A stretch of DNA of 39,657 nucleotides from Acidisphaera sp. S103 (GTDB lineage: Bacteria; Pseudomonadota; Alphaproteobacteria; Acetobacterales; Acetobacteraceae): the NCBI RefSeq assembly GCF_009765975.1, contig NZ_LMUJ01000111.1:284398-324054 (forward strand), in the 5' to 3' direction. This document shows positions 8,472-16,758 of the stretch, piece by piece. The notes beneath the pieces are model-generated. The model was not told where the DNA came from. It saw only the letters and a list, made by a program, of their open reading frames with translations, and made no database searches. Numbering within the stretch: position 1 is the first letter of the stretch; each line of letters opens with the position of its first letter. The position numbers and the translations under genes are program-made.

Positions 8472-8729
8472 GTCTTGTTCGAGGAGCTTCAATCTACGGG
8501 AGGGCGCCCGGGGTTTCCGGGCGCGGAGCGTCGCAAAATCCCGGTGACAGATGCGGTCTGGCGGGTAGCCGAGCAAGTAGCCAGAGAAATTGCCGATGAT
8601 TCGTTCCATCCGAGTCCAGCCCAAGTGGCGAGCGTTATGCTGACGCTCGCCACACGAGATTTAGTGAAACCGGAGATGGTACGGAATGCTAGGCACGTGA
8701 TGAAGGCTTCCAGGACGCTCGTGCGTTGA
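8472..8729 (+). pseudogene. In-frame continuation after TAG; unknown protein
   Basis: Directly after the TAG at 8469 the same frame reads LFEELQSTGGRPGFPGAERR, then RKIPVTDAVWRVAEQVAREI, and ends KASRTLVR at TGA 8727. No ATG or GTG start with a ribosome-binding site is present; TTG 8475 is the only candidate. Composition is clearly protein-like (amphipathic helices in 30-70). Best explained as the C-terminal half of the gene starting at 8301. Function unknown. Confidence 0.4.
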
Positions 8730-9193
8730 GGACCGTCATCGGTCTCGGTCACGAGTGTGGACACGATGCCACGCTCAGCCGGACCTCCGGCACTTGACCG
8801 ACCGCGGCGACGCGCACCAGCACCCGGTCGGGCCTCGCCGGATCCGCCCTTTTTGAGCGCGTGGACGGCGATCCTCTCGCGGGCTCGGGTGCGGATATCC
8901 GTCGCTCGATGCTTTCGAGTTTGGCCACATGGCCTCGAGCAACGCCTCGATTGGCGCCGGTCCGCCTGCCTGCGGCTTCTCCAAGTCCAGGATCTCCATC
9001 GATCGGCCGGATTGGGTAGCTCATGAGAACGGTCGCCGGGCGTCTTGGCCTGGCGATAGGGCAGGCCCGTGAGGACCGCATACGTTGATGCCTCGGAAGC
9101 CGAGCCTTCCGTCCCGATCAGCTCATTTCCGGCGCGGCCTGCGCGACATCAACTTTGCGATTTCCGCCGCGGGCGCGTCCTCCACTCGAGCGC
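8730..9193. other. Gene-poor stretch with coding-like scraps
   Basis: The minus strand at about 8850-8999 reads MEILDLEKPQAGGPAPIEAL and continues plausibly for some 40 residues before losing protein character. I could not assign it to a family. Nothing else supportable is visible. Confidence 0.35.
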
Positions 9194-9805
9194 TCATTGT
9201 CGTGTATGACGTCCATTCCGTCCCAGCCCGAAAGCGTCGCGAATTCGTCGCGCATTCTCAAGCGGTGTCGTTGCTGTGGTATCAATCTCCAAATCGTAGG
9301 TCACGCCGGGATGAACGCGGGCGTATTGCCAGCGCGCGAGGCCGATCATGCGATCCCCACGCATACGCTCCCTGGCCTCCAACACGTCGAGCGGGGCAAA
9401 CAGACCGACCAAGCGGACATCAAATTGGGACAGAAGCACGCGGTAGTCCTGCTCCTTCTCCTTCCCGATCATGACCTCATCGACGATGAGATTGTTGCCT
9501 TGCCCCGCCATAGCCGCGATGGCGTGACGCATGCCTCGCATGGCCCGTTCGATGACAGGACCGGTTCTGATGATGACGGACGGTTTGCCCGCGTCCTGGA
9601 CCGTCTCAAAGACCAACCCCTCTGGCTGGCCGGTCTTGTCCTTGGGTACCATGTCGATGAACGCATCCATCGCGACATGCAGGAACGGTTCGGCGGTGAT
9701 GGCCTGAAGCGCGCGAGCGGTCGAAGTCTTGCCCACGCTGCCGACGCCGTTGAGGATGATGACGTGCGATCGCGGCAAAGTGGAATAGTCATCCGTGGTG
9801 TTCAT
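9194..9805 (-). CDS. Chloramphenicol phosphotransferase-like P-loop kinase
   Basis: A 203-residue nucleotide kinase fold. Walker A is GVGSVGKTS (residues 20-28), followed by MDAFIDMVP, which matches the DxF...P region of chloramphenicol 3-O-phosphotransferase (CPT). NLIVDEVM is the Walker B strand, and ERMRGDRMIGLARWQ is the lid with its arginines. CPT itself inactivates chloramphenicol by phosphorylating its 3-hydroxyl; many homologues have unknown small-molecule targets, so antibiotic resistance is not established. The gene stands alone on the minus strand between decayed regions and looks intact. Confidence 0.78.
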   Translation of the reverse strand: MNTTDDYSTLPRSHVIILNGVGSVGKTSTARALQAITAEPFLHVAMDAFIDMVPKDKTGQPEGLVFETVQDAGKPSVIIRTGPVIERAMRGMRHAIAAMAGQGNNLIVDEVMIGKEKEQDYRVLLSQFDVRLVGLFAPLDVLEARERMRGDRMIGLARWQYARVHPGVTYDLEIDTTATTPLENARRIRDAFGLGRNGRHTRQ

Positions 9806-9922
9806 GGAACAGATGATACCAGAGAAGCGGCGGCATCCAATATCGTGTCCGGAACATCCCGTTCTGACATGGCATCTTGAAAATCTGGAGTTTGGTGTGA
9901 TGGAACGACAGACACGGTCGTT

Positions 9923-10125
9923 TTATAACATCTCCCCGTTCTTCGCCCGGTAGCTGTTCACGTAATCGATCGATACCCCGCCAGATGCGACGATCTGCCG
10001 CAATGCCGTACCCAGATCGGCATTGTAGTCCTGTGCGAGTGCGCTGGACGCCGCGTCGCTGGTCGGGCTCGCGCGCTCATGGGGCGTCCCCCCAAGATCG
10101 GGCACACCCATCACCAAGCGATACC
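9923..10125 (-). pseudogene. SGNH/GDSL esterase C-terminal fragment
   Basis: The frame reads LVMGVPDLGGTPHERASPTS then ALAQDYNADLGTALRQIV and ends AKNGEML. The GVPDLG...TP segment followed by YN...L matches the region after the block-III Asn in outer-membrane GDSL/SGNH esterases. No start codon with a ribosome-binding site and no catalytic Ser or Asp/His block is present. It is a short remnant, with a stop about ten codons upstream of the homologous part. Confidence 0.45.
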
Positions 10126-10288
10126 GGGAGGGATGGATGCATTACAGCCTGCCGCCCGTGCTACCACCCACGAGGGCAACCGTTGGGCGGTGAGGTTGGA
10201 GGTCTGCGCCAAAAGCAAGATATGGATCGGCATCCCGGGGCTGGCACGATGGGAACCTTCGGCTGAGCGTAATGGCAACGACTTTAGA

Positions 10289-10408
10289 TTATCCGCTGTC
10301 GGCAGAACCTCCAGGATCCTGCTCAGCCTCGACCACAGCCAGTTCGTAGCCGACGTTGGTGCTTTGCTCCGGTGTGACCCAGCCGAGATCGGCCAGCCTT
10401 GATCGCAT
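10289..10408 (-). CDS. Possible small unknown protein (39 aa)
   Basis: ATG 10408 opens a frame reading MRSRLADLGWVTPEQSTNVG, ending QDPGGSADSG at TAA. Composition is protein-like and acidic. It may be an intact small protein or the N-terminus of a decayed one; no family recognised and no strong ribosome-binding site seen. Confidence 0.3.
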   Translation of the reverse strand: MRSRLADLGWVTPEQSTNVGYELAVVEAEQDPGGSADSG

Positions 10409-10500
10409 CAAGCGGATTTCTGCCGTATGTTGTTTAACGCCGTTGCTTGGGCCTGCTCAAACGGAGGCTTCATGATTTCCCTGCTTCAAAACGTAGACCC

Positions 10501-10686
10501 ATGATGAACCGACCGAAAGACTGGAAGAAAATCATCAATGCCGAGGCGGAAATCTGCTACTGGCTCGCGCCGGATGGTTCGCGCCACCCAGCCACGGACG
10601 AAGAGAATGCTGAGGTGAAACGCGAGCTGCTAAACATGCGAACCATCAGCGACAAACGTCGGCAGCAGCAGATCACGGAACTGTAG
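10501..10686 (+). CDS. Small unknown charged protein (61 aa)
   Basis: Begins MMNRPKDWKKIINAEAEICY and ends RRQQQITEL. It is rich in charged residues and mostly helical by composition. Two adjacent ATGs (10501 and 10504) are possible starts. No family recognised. It is isolated between the esterase remnant and the 26-bp repeat that opens the next block. Confidence 0.45.
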   Translation: MMNRPKDWKKIINAEAEICYWLAPDGSRHPATDEENAEVKRELLNMRTISDKRRQQQITEL

Positions 10687-10781
10687 CAATCTTTGCGGTA
10701 TCCGGACCCTGTGTTAGGCCCACGACCTCACCCGGTGGCTAGAAAACTCGCCTCGGCGGCTTCCAGGGCCTGGTCCAGGCC

Positions 10782-10807
10782 GGTTGGCGGGTCGAGCGGG
10801 GGAGGGG
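10782..10807. repeat. 26-bp direct repeat, copy 1
   Basis: An exact 26-base sequence, from GGTTGGCGGG to GGGGGAGGGG, recurs at 13075-13100 in the same orientation. The two copies bracket a 2.27-kb block with the periplasmic protein, AraC regulator and HAD phosphatase. Read on the minus strand, both copies encode PPPLDPPT in an open frame; here it runs on to GLDQALEAAEASFLATG and a stop at 10728, which looks like the C-terminus of a lost protein. Confidence 0.75.
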
Positions 10808-10940
10808 GTCGGGGCGTGTGAACGCGGCGAAGGCGGTCGGGAAATCGATCTTTGCAACAGTGCTCAACAGGATAAGCTTGCAGGGATGGTCGCGAAGCGC
10901 GCCGCCCGGAGTGTGGAAGCCCCATAACCCGAGACCGGCT

Positions 10941-11288
10941 CTATCTTACCTCTACCCTCAGCGAAAACGGCGTGGGATTGCTCCGCAGTGTCGGGAACAC
11001 TCCGAACGTGTAGGTCTTCGCCTCGGTCTTGAAGGTGTAATCGTCGCGGTCATCCACGAGGCCCTCGATGGTGAAGGCCATATTCCCGTCCGTCTTCGTG
11101 AACTTCAGCGTGGCGATCTGTCCCTTACCTGTCTGCAGGGTGTAGCATGGGGACGGGCCATCAGTTCCTGCCGTTCCAGACACCACCGCAAACGTAGCTC
11201 CCCTTGCGAAATGGATAGGGGTGCATGGCTCATCGGCAAAGGCGGGGGAAGCCAGAAGAATCAATCCGGCACTCACGATCCGAAACAT
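10941..11288 (-). CDS. Periplasmic unknown protein with signal peptide
   Basis: A 115-residue protein starting MFRIVSAGLILLASPAFA, a clear Sec signal peptide with AFA cleavage, so the mature domain is about 97 residues and periplasmic. It carries two cysteines (in EPCTPIHF and SPCYTLQ) that could form a disulfide. The rest is beta-rich (GQIATLKFTKTDGNMAFTIE). ATG 11288 has an AGGAGG ribosome-binding site 8 bases upstream; longer in-frame starts would bury the signal. Family not recognised; an enzyme role is not suggested by any motif. Confidence 0.7.
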   Translation of the reverse strand: MFRIVSAGLILLASPAFADEPCTPIHFARGATFAVVSGTAGTDGPSPCYTLQTGKGQIATLKFTKTDGNMAFTIEGLVDDRDDYTFKTEAKTYTFGVFPTLRSNPTPFSLRVEVR

Positions 11289-11430
11289 CAGTGTCCTCCT
11301 GCCCAAACTATCGTCCAAGCCGAACCGATGATCAACTCTAGTCGGCACCTCATAAGCGAACACGCAACGCGAGCCCGTCATGGCCGGGATGGGTGGAATC
11401 CAGACCTTCAAGAAAGCCGGACATTACTCT

Positions 11431-12219
11431 TCATTGTTGGAGGTAGGTGGACGGTGCGACACCCATGACGCGGCGGAAGGCCGTGGAGAAGGAGGCAGAC
11501 GTCTCGTATCCCACATCCAGCGCCACGGTCGTTACCGGTTGCCCGGACAGCAGGAAGGGGATGGCAGCACGTAGGCGCACGAGCTGGCGCAGACGCGCGA
11601 AGGGCATGCCAAATTCGCGCTGACACAACCGGGCCAACGAGCGTGCGGAAACACCCGCAATCCCCGCCCACCCTACCAGGTCGCGAGGCGATGCGGGATC
11701 GGCCTCCAGACCATCGACCACGCGCCGTAGCCGCCGATCACGGGCGTCCAACCCAGGCAGTCCGGGCTCGCGGGACCAGTCGAGTTCGAGCAATGCCAAG
11801 GCGGTGGTCAGTCTGGCCCGTTCGGCGCCTTCGTCCCCGACCGGCACGGCGCAGGCGTGCTCCACCAGCTCCCGCAACAACGGGGACACACGCACGAGCC
11901 TTGATGTGTCAGGCGCTCCGATCGGCTTGCTATCTCCCCGGATGTAAAGGGTTCGAAGCGATACCTGGCCGCGCATCCGCGTTTCGTGCAGGGCACCGGG
12001 CGGTATCCAAAGGGCACGTCCAGGTGGCACGATCCAGCACCGTCCCTCGGTCCGCACTTCCATCACGCCTTGCGTCGCGTGGAGCAACTGCGCCCGGATG
12101 TGGCTATGCCGCGCGCTGACATAGCCCGACGAATACTCCTTCGGCATGGCGCCGACCGAGTGCGGGCCGTGCTGGTAGTCTTCGCGATTGGTGCTCTTGC
12201 TGTTGGCGGGGAGGGCCAT
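11431..12219 (-). CDS. AraC-family transcriptional regulator (cupin sensor)
   Basis: A 262-residue regulator starting MALPANSKSTNRED. The N-terminal cupin domain includes the RHSHIRAQLLHATQGVMEV metal-site-like segment and WIVPPGRALWIPPGALHE. The C-terminal AraC DNA-binding domain has two helix-turn-helices, the second in VTTVALDVGYETSASFSTAF. In-frame codons up to 12297 exist but would overlap the divergent HAD start; ATG 12219 fits family lengths. The 76-base gap to the HAD gene at 12296 is a natural shared regulatory region, so the phosphatase is a likely target. Confidence 0.87.
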   Translation of the reverse strand: MALPANSKSTNREDYQHGPHSVGAMPKEYSSGYVSARHSHIRAQLLHATQGVMEVRTEGRCWIVPPGRALWIPPGALHETRMRGQVSLRTLYIRGDSKPIGAPDTSRLVRVSPLLRELVEHACAVPVGDEGAERARLTTALALLELDWSREPGLPGLDARDRRLRRVVDGLEADPASPRDLVGWAGIAGVSARSLARLCQREFGMPFARLRQLVRLRAAIPFLLSGQPVTTVALDVGYETSASFSTAFRRVMGVAPSTYLQQ

Positions 12220-12295
12220 AGCGTTGTCCGATCCGGGAAAGCACATGGCCTGCCAGCGAAAGCGCCAATCGTCCAGCCCGGCTAGCCTGCCGGAC

Positions 12296-12997
12296 ATGGA
12301 AAACGAGCATCATACGGCCGCCAGGTTGGCAATCCTCGACATCGACGGCACGCTGACCGACACGGTAGCCCTGCACCAAGCCGCGCTGGAGGACGCCATG
12401 CGCTCCTTCAGTTTTCCTGCCCTAGATACGGATTGGGCCGGATACCGCCACCACACGGATAGCGGCATCTTCGCCGAGGCTTGGGAGCGGGCGGGTTGGG
12501 GAAGCCCCGCCGAGGCCGACAGGCGTCGCCTTGAAGACCGCTTCAACCAAGCTTTCGCCGCGTTGCTGCCCTCACATCCCATCCGGGAAATCCCCGGTGC
12601 CGCCGCTTTCGTCGAACTGCTGCGCCGCGAGGGCTGGCGGGTGTCGTTTGCCACGGGCGGTCTGCGGGAAGCATCCTGCATCAAGCTCCAAGCGACAGGC
12701 ATCCCATACACCGAGCGACTGCTGGCCACAGCCTCCGAGCATCTTTCGCGTGAAGAGATCGTCTCCGCCGCCATTCACGCAGCCGCGCTCGATAGCACTG
12801 GCAGCTTGCCCGTGTCAGTAGGGGATGGGCTGTGGGACTTGCTCACGGCGCATGCACTCGGCGTATCCTTCCTTGGCGTTGGGATGGGCGCTAAGGCACA
12901 GTTGCTTGCAGACCGGGGAGCAACGGTAGTGCGGGATTTTTTAGACCAACGACACTGCCTCACGGTTCTGTCGGACCTGGCCACACTCGGAACGTAA
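12296..12997 (+). CDS. HAD-superfamily phosphatase
   Basis: A 233-residue haloacid-dehalogenase-like hydrolase of the phosphoglycolate/beta-phosphoglucomutase type. Motif I is LDIDGTLTD with nucleophile Asp15 and general acid Asp17; a helical cap follows; SFATGGLRE supplies motif II (Thr); VSVGDGLWDL supplies the motif IV acidic residues. These enzymes hydrolyse small phosphorylated metabolites; the substrate is unknown. Divergent from the AraC regulator, and followed after 77 bases by the second 26-bp repeat. Confidence 0.85.
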   Translation: MENEHHTAARLAILDIDGTLTDTVALHQAALEDAMRSFSFPALDTDWAGYRHHTDSGIFAEAWERAGWGSPAEADRRRLEDRFNQAFAALLPSHPIREIPGAAAFVELLRREGWRVSFATGGLREASCIKLQATGIPYTERLLATASEHLSREEIVSAAIHAAALDSTGSLPVSVGDGLWDLLTAHALGVSFLGVGMGAKAQLLADRGATVVRDFLDQRHCLTVLSDLATLGT

Positions 12998-13074
12998 ATC
13001 GATTTACCACTGGTTCGGTAACACTTGTAGGTCCGCTTAGGATCGGAAGCAGCCCGCTCCTTAATGGGCATCAT

Positions 13075-13100
13075 GGTTGGCGGGTCGAGCGGGGGAGGGG
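13075..13100. repeat. 26-bp direct repeat, copy 2
   Basis: Identical to 10782-10807. The sequences outside the repeat differ on both sides, so this is a short duplication rather than a large one. It closes the AraC/HAD block. Confidence 0.75.
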
Positions 13101-13114
13101 TATCTGCCCCGAAT

Positions 13115-13923
13115 TCACGCCCTCACCAACACGGCGATACGACCCTCAATCATCGCCTTTTGCGCGTTCCGCATTTTCTCCCGGAAACTCGGGCCCACCA
13201 CCACGTGGATACCAAGGATCGGCGGCCCGGCGGAGACATTTGCGACGCGCTGACGTTCAGCCTCGGCAAGGGCCGCTTCGGTGTTATCGATCCATTGTAT
13301 GACGCGGAAATCTGCCGCCTCCAGCATGGCTCGCGTATCGTCCGGTGTGCGGAGAAAACTGATCTCGGGCCTATCGGCCCACATGACCGGGAAATCCAGC
13401 TTGTCAGCGTTACCCATAGCCACGTCTTGGATTGCCAACCGTCCGTCAGGGCGCAACACGCGGTGCATCTCGGCGTAATAGCGCGGCCGGTCAGCGATAT
13501 TCATCGCCACGTTCTGCGACCTTGCACAGTCGAATTTGGCATCCGGAAACGGAAGGTCCAGCGCGGAGCCAACGCGGAAATCCACTTTGTCCGTCAGACC
13601 AACCCGTGATGTCAGGGCCGTAGCGGTCTCGACAAACTCGGCCGTCAAATCGACCCCACTGACCCGGCAGCCGTAGGTCGCGGCCAAATAGCGTGACGGC
13701 CCGCCAAGCCCAGAACCGATGTCGATGGCATGCTCGGCGGCCGAGGGAGCCAGCAGGGTGACAATTCCTCGGTGGCAAGGCGACGGCGCGAGCGGATTTC
13801 ATCGATCGGGGCAAGGTCGTCAATGGTCAGGCGGTGGATGTCCTTGCCGGACGCCACGAGGGCGCCGAGTATCCGGTCCAGCAAGCCTCCCTTACCATAG
13901 TGCTGCGCAACCTGTTCGGTCAT
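13115..13923 (-). pseudogene. Class I SAM-dependent methyltransferase, one-base frameshift
   Basis: ATG 13923 (GGGAG ribosome-binding site) opens MTEQVAQHYGKGGLLDRILG and continues to RRRLATEEL. The match then shifts frame near 13761 and continues VTLLAPSAAEHAIDIGSGLG (motif I, SAM binding), GGPSRYLAATYGCRVSGVDL (acidic loop) and on to the C-terminus at 13115. One missing G would restore a ~268-residue enzyme similar to UbiE/sarcosine-type methyltransferases (HRVLRPDGRLAIQDV is motif post-II). Unless a sequencing error is involved, the gene is inactive because motif I lies after the break. Confidence 0.8.
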
Positions 13924-14153
13924 CGTGTTGTCTCCCGCCAGACGCGGATTCATAGGGACGGAGCACTCAGCTTGTCGAGGGCGGGTTCCATTGCGGTGAG
14001 TCATTACCGCTGGTCTGAAGCAGCGCGAGCGAGCAGACGCGTCGAGCATAGCATCCGTCATTATGGATCCGGAGGAAGCGACAAGTGACGCTAGATTGAA
14101 GAAAAGCACGAAATCGAAACTGAAAGCGAAGAGGCATTCGTAGCTGCGACGAG

Positions 14154-14543
14154 ATGTCCAGCGATCCTGACGATTTGACCGACGACGAAAGAGTCGTCGA
14201 CGAATTCCTGGGGCGGGTCTTCATGAGAGAGCGCGACGATTACTTGCTGCCCCTCCTCCTCGACATCATGAGACGCGCGCCGGGCGCGCTTTTGAACGCG
14301 TTGCGGAACAGGGTCGAGGCGGAACGCGAGGCAAGAGGCAGACCAGTGCAATCGGGCGAACACGCACCCATTGGCCAGCCGCTGTCCTTGGCGACAGATG
14401 CGGTGAGGACGGCAAGCAGGTCATGGGACGATCCCCTACGAGGAAGGAGGCCGACGCTGATTGGCGCCATCCTATCCGATAGTGCTTCAGATTCCGAGGA
14501 TCTGGGACTGATGGACGGCGGCCACAAAGAAGTCCGATTGTGA
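14154..14543 (+). CDS. Unknown acidic protein (129 aa)
   Basis: Begins MSSDPDDLTDDERVVDEFLG. The first 75 residues look helical (DYLLPLLLDIMRRAPGALLN), the rest disordered. No signal peptide, membrane segment or family recognised. It heads a run of small plus-strand genes (14154, 14589, 14766) that may share a transcript. The ribosome-binding site is weak. Confidence 0.5.
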   Translation: MSSDPDDLTDDERVVDEFLGRVFMRERDDYLLPLLLDIMRRAPGALLNALRNRVEAEREARGRPVQSGEHAPIGQPLSLATDAVRTASRSWDDPLRGRRPTLIGAILSDSASDSEDLGLMDGGHKEVRL

Positions 14544-14588
14544 ATCCAGGGCAATGGCATTAGCACCTGACGGCTGACGGAGAAAGCT

Positions 14589-14684
14589 ATGCCGAAACCG
14601 AGAAAGACAAACGGGCCGGGGCCGACCGGGACACCTGAGAAAGGCTTGAACTCGGGCTGTGCAAAAAAGCGACGTCACCCTTAA
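14589..14684 (+). CDS. Tiny basic unknown protein (31 aa)
   Basis: ATG 14589 has a good ribosome-binding site (GGAGAA, spacing about 5). It begins MPKPRKTNGPGPTGTPEKGL and ends KKRRHP. It is very basic and Pro/Gly rich. It lies 45 bases after the preceding unknown gene. Small enough to be chance, but the start signal is good. Confidence 0.35.
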   Translation: MPKPRKTNGPGPTGTPEKGLNSGCAKKRRHP

Positions 14685-14765
14685 ATGTTTGCTGACCGCA
14701 AGGGATAGCAGCTTCGTAGCAATTCACCAACGGACCGAATCCTTGGTCTCCTTTGCTTCCCGGAG

Positions 14766-15257
14766 GTGAAAGATAAAGTTCGTCGCGCTCAGGTGCTGGA
14801 CGTTTGGCGTGCGGTGGCGGACTGGCTGGCGCAAGAAGATCTGCTCGACGATGGACGTTTGGTCATTAGGGCATTGTTTGAGTTTGCAGCGAAGTCGCGC
14901 GAGATGGATGTCGCCTCGATCGTGGCCGGAATAAAGGGGTGGGGTAGCATGCCTATAGCAGTGGACGTCGAGGGGACGATCGTTGCCAAGCAAATCTTCG
15001 ACCAGGGGGCGGCCAAGGGGGACACGTTGAGGCACGCCGCCATGCTCAGGCGGTATGTCCTCGAGAAGCTGGAAGATCTTGGGTTGTCGGACGCATCCCT
15101 GCAGTATGCTTCGACATTATTGAGGCTTGGTATCGATGACCTTGAGGCCTTGCAAAAGCTTTCGCGACGTTGCCAAGACTCCCGTGATATCGCAGACGCA
15201 ATTGCACAGGCTAGTTCGCTGCGATATCCGAACCCAGATATTTCTCCCGCCGAGTGA
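14766..15257 (+). CDS. Unknown helical protein (163 aa)
   Basis: A GTG start at 14766 gives MKDKVRRAQVLDVWRAVADW; the protein is almost entirely helical, for example EKLEDLGLSDASLQYASTLL, and ends NPDISPAE. No membrane segments and no family recognised. The start is uncertain because the GGAGG at 14762-14766 overlaps the GTG. Third gene of the small plus-strand run starting at 14154. Confidence 0.5.
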   Translation: MKDKVRRAQVLDVWRAVADWLAQEDLLDDGRLVIRALFEFAAKSREMDVASIVAGIKGWGSMPIAVDVEGTIVAKQIFDQGAAKGDTLRHAAMLRRYVLEKLEDLGLSDASLQYASTLLRLGIDDLEALQKLSRRCQDSRDIADAIAQASSLRYPNPDISPAE

Positions 15258-15621
15258 TTTGCTGGCTCGGGGTGACCGAAGTCCCCTCGAGCGCGCCGAT
15301 GCGAACCGAAGCACATGCTCCGTGCCAATGGGCCGCCGGTATCTGTAGGGACCATTTGGTGATCTTCAGCTACGTGGTCATTGCTTCTTGTCCTTCTCGG
15401 AATTGGCCTTGTAATGCTCTTCGGCGGCTTTCAAGGCGATTTCCACGGCGTCGACGTCCCTATCGAACCCGAAAGAGAAGGCTCCTCCCGTTGGTTCCGA
15501 TGCCTACCAGATATGGTGCGGCTGGTTTCCGCGGCTCCGTCCGGGCGGCCAAGAGTTGAATTCGGGTAGCTAGACGCGTACGGCGATTGATAGTGCGGAA
15601 GGCACTCCCCGCGGACCGTGG
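15258..15621. other. Gene-poor stretch with minus-strand gene tail
   Basis: On the minus strand, about 15500 to TGA 15378, an open frame reads FSFGFDRDVDAVEIALKAAE then EHYKANSEKDKKQ and stops; upstream it is closed by TAG. It looks like the last 40 residues of a lost gene, with no start codon. Nothing else is supportable here. Confidence 0.35.
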
Positions 15622-16248
15622 TCATGAGAACGGCTTGCGAACGTAGACTGGGTCCAGCGCCGGAGCGTCTGGCTGCTTGTCTCCAGCAGCGATGCTGATT
15701 GTCGCCCAGGCTCTCTGCGTGTCAGCGACACCGTAGTCCTGCTCCAGCCACTCCAGAAGCGTCTCGGTCGCCATTAGGTCGGCCTCGACCTCTTCCATGC
15801 GTGCCGCCTGTATCACGAGGCTGCGCGCCGTCCGGTCGTCCACGAGCAGGACGACGCTCTCGCCTTCCGCGGCGATCCGGCTGACGATCGGCAACAGGTC
15901 TTGGATGCTCCGCTCGCCTCGGTTCCGCCAAGACGGCTTGTCGGCTGGAACCTGCCCACCTCGGACCCGGTTCCGCATCTCCCGCTCGTAGTCCTGACCT
16001 CCCGGCGTCGGCTGGATGCATATGCGGTTGCCGTTCTCGGCGAACCACTTATGCAGTATCCGCCTTTGCTCCACCCGATGGTCGTCTCCAGGGTCCGGGT
16101 CCCGCAGCGCCTCATGGCGAACCATGTCCGTGACCCAGATTTCGATGCCGGGCTCGAACAGCCAGTCCAGGGCTTCGCGCCCGATCATTGACAGCAGTGA
16201 AAGCGGCGTGTTGTCGGGGATCAGGAGGCGCGGAACGCGGTCGCTCAC
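15622..16248 (-). CDS. PIN-domain toxin (VapC-like)
   Basis: A 208-residue PIN-like ribonuclease. The N-terminal RLLIPDNTPLSLLSMIG supplies the first acidic residue (Asp12), VTDMVRHEALRD the second cluster, and VVLLVDDRTARSLV the C-terminal Asp pair, as in metal-dependent PIN nucleases that cleave RNA. It is longer than typical VapC (about 130 residues). The GTG start overlaps the antitoxin stop (GTGA, 16245-16248), a coupled toxin-antitoxin arrangement. The RNA target is unknown. Confidence 0.75.
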   Translation of the reverse strand: MSDRVPRLLIPDNTPLSLLSMIGREALDWLFEPGIEIWVTDMVRHEALRDPDPGDDHRVEQRRILHKWFAENGNRICIQPTPGGQDYEREMRNRVRGGQVPADKPSWRNRGERSIQDLLPIVSRIAAEGESVVLLVDDRTARSLVIQAARMEEVEADLMATETLLEWLEQDYGVADTQRAWATISIAAGDKQPDAPALDPVYVRKPFS

Positions 16249-16628
16249 GCGCCACTCTTGCCAATGCGCGGCTCCGGCGACGGGGCCTTGGCGAACCGTG
16301 CCCGCACTCTGGCAAGTTCCGTCTCGACCGCCGCGGCGTTCCGTCCCGAGAGCGCGGCTTCGGCCATCTCCCGAGCGCAGGCGTATAGGTCCGATGTGTC
16401 GTAGCCGAGCCGGTCCTCGACTCTCCCTCGCACAGTGAGAGGGAGGCGTGGCATCGCAGCGGCTGGCACCGGCTCCCCGGCTAGCTCCTTCAGCCGCCGG
16501 AACTCACCCACAGACATGAGCACGAGCCGCGGTTGGCCCCGGTTCACGAGCACCGTCGGGGCGACCTCGGCCGAGGCGAGCACGTCCCCGAGATTCTTTT
16601 GCAGGTGGATAGAACGATATTCGTCCAT
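16245..16628 (-). CDS. Phd/YefM-type antitoxin
   Basis: A 127-residue antitoxin, first gene of the pair. Residues 1-45 match the Phd fold: YRSIHLQKNLGDVLASAEVA then PTVLVNRGQPRLVLMSVGEF. This is the ITK..A...L..A...P..it..g.p..vl.s..ey pattern of prevent-host-death proteins. The C-terminal half would neutralise the PIN toxin. Phd-type proteins repress their own promoter; the palindrome at 16659 is the likely site. Confidence 0.8.
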   Translation of the reverse strand: MDEYRSIHLQKNLGDVLASAEVAPTVLVNRGQPRLVLMSVGEFRRLKELAGEPVPAAAMPRLPLTVRGRVEDRLGYDTSDLYACAREMAEAALSGRNAAAVETELARVRARFAKAPSPEPRIGKSGA

Positions 16629-16658
16629 CCCGAACTCCCTGTTTGCTGGCCAGCTTAT

Positions 16659-16668
16659 TTTACGTAAA
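16659..16668. promoter_or_regulatory. Palindromic operator before Phd/PIN operon
   Basis: The perfect 10-base palindrome TTTACGTAAA lies 31 bases upstream of the antitoxin start (16628, minus strand) in an AT-rich patch. Position and symmetry fit an autoregulatory Phd-type operator; the role is inferred. Confidence 0.5.
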
Positions 16669-16758
16669 GATACGAAAATTCAAGTGACGCATCAGATTCA
16701 GCACTATGGAGCAGTTGCCACAAGATTGGCGGTAGCCAGCGCGGTATAAATAATCCCC

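Noticed and set aside
9155..9880. A 241-codon plus-strand open frame
   Set aside because: Antisense shadow of the chloramphenicol-phosphotransferase-like gene, whose Walker motifs are clear.
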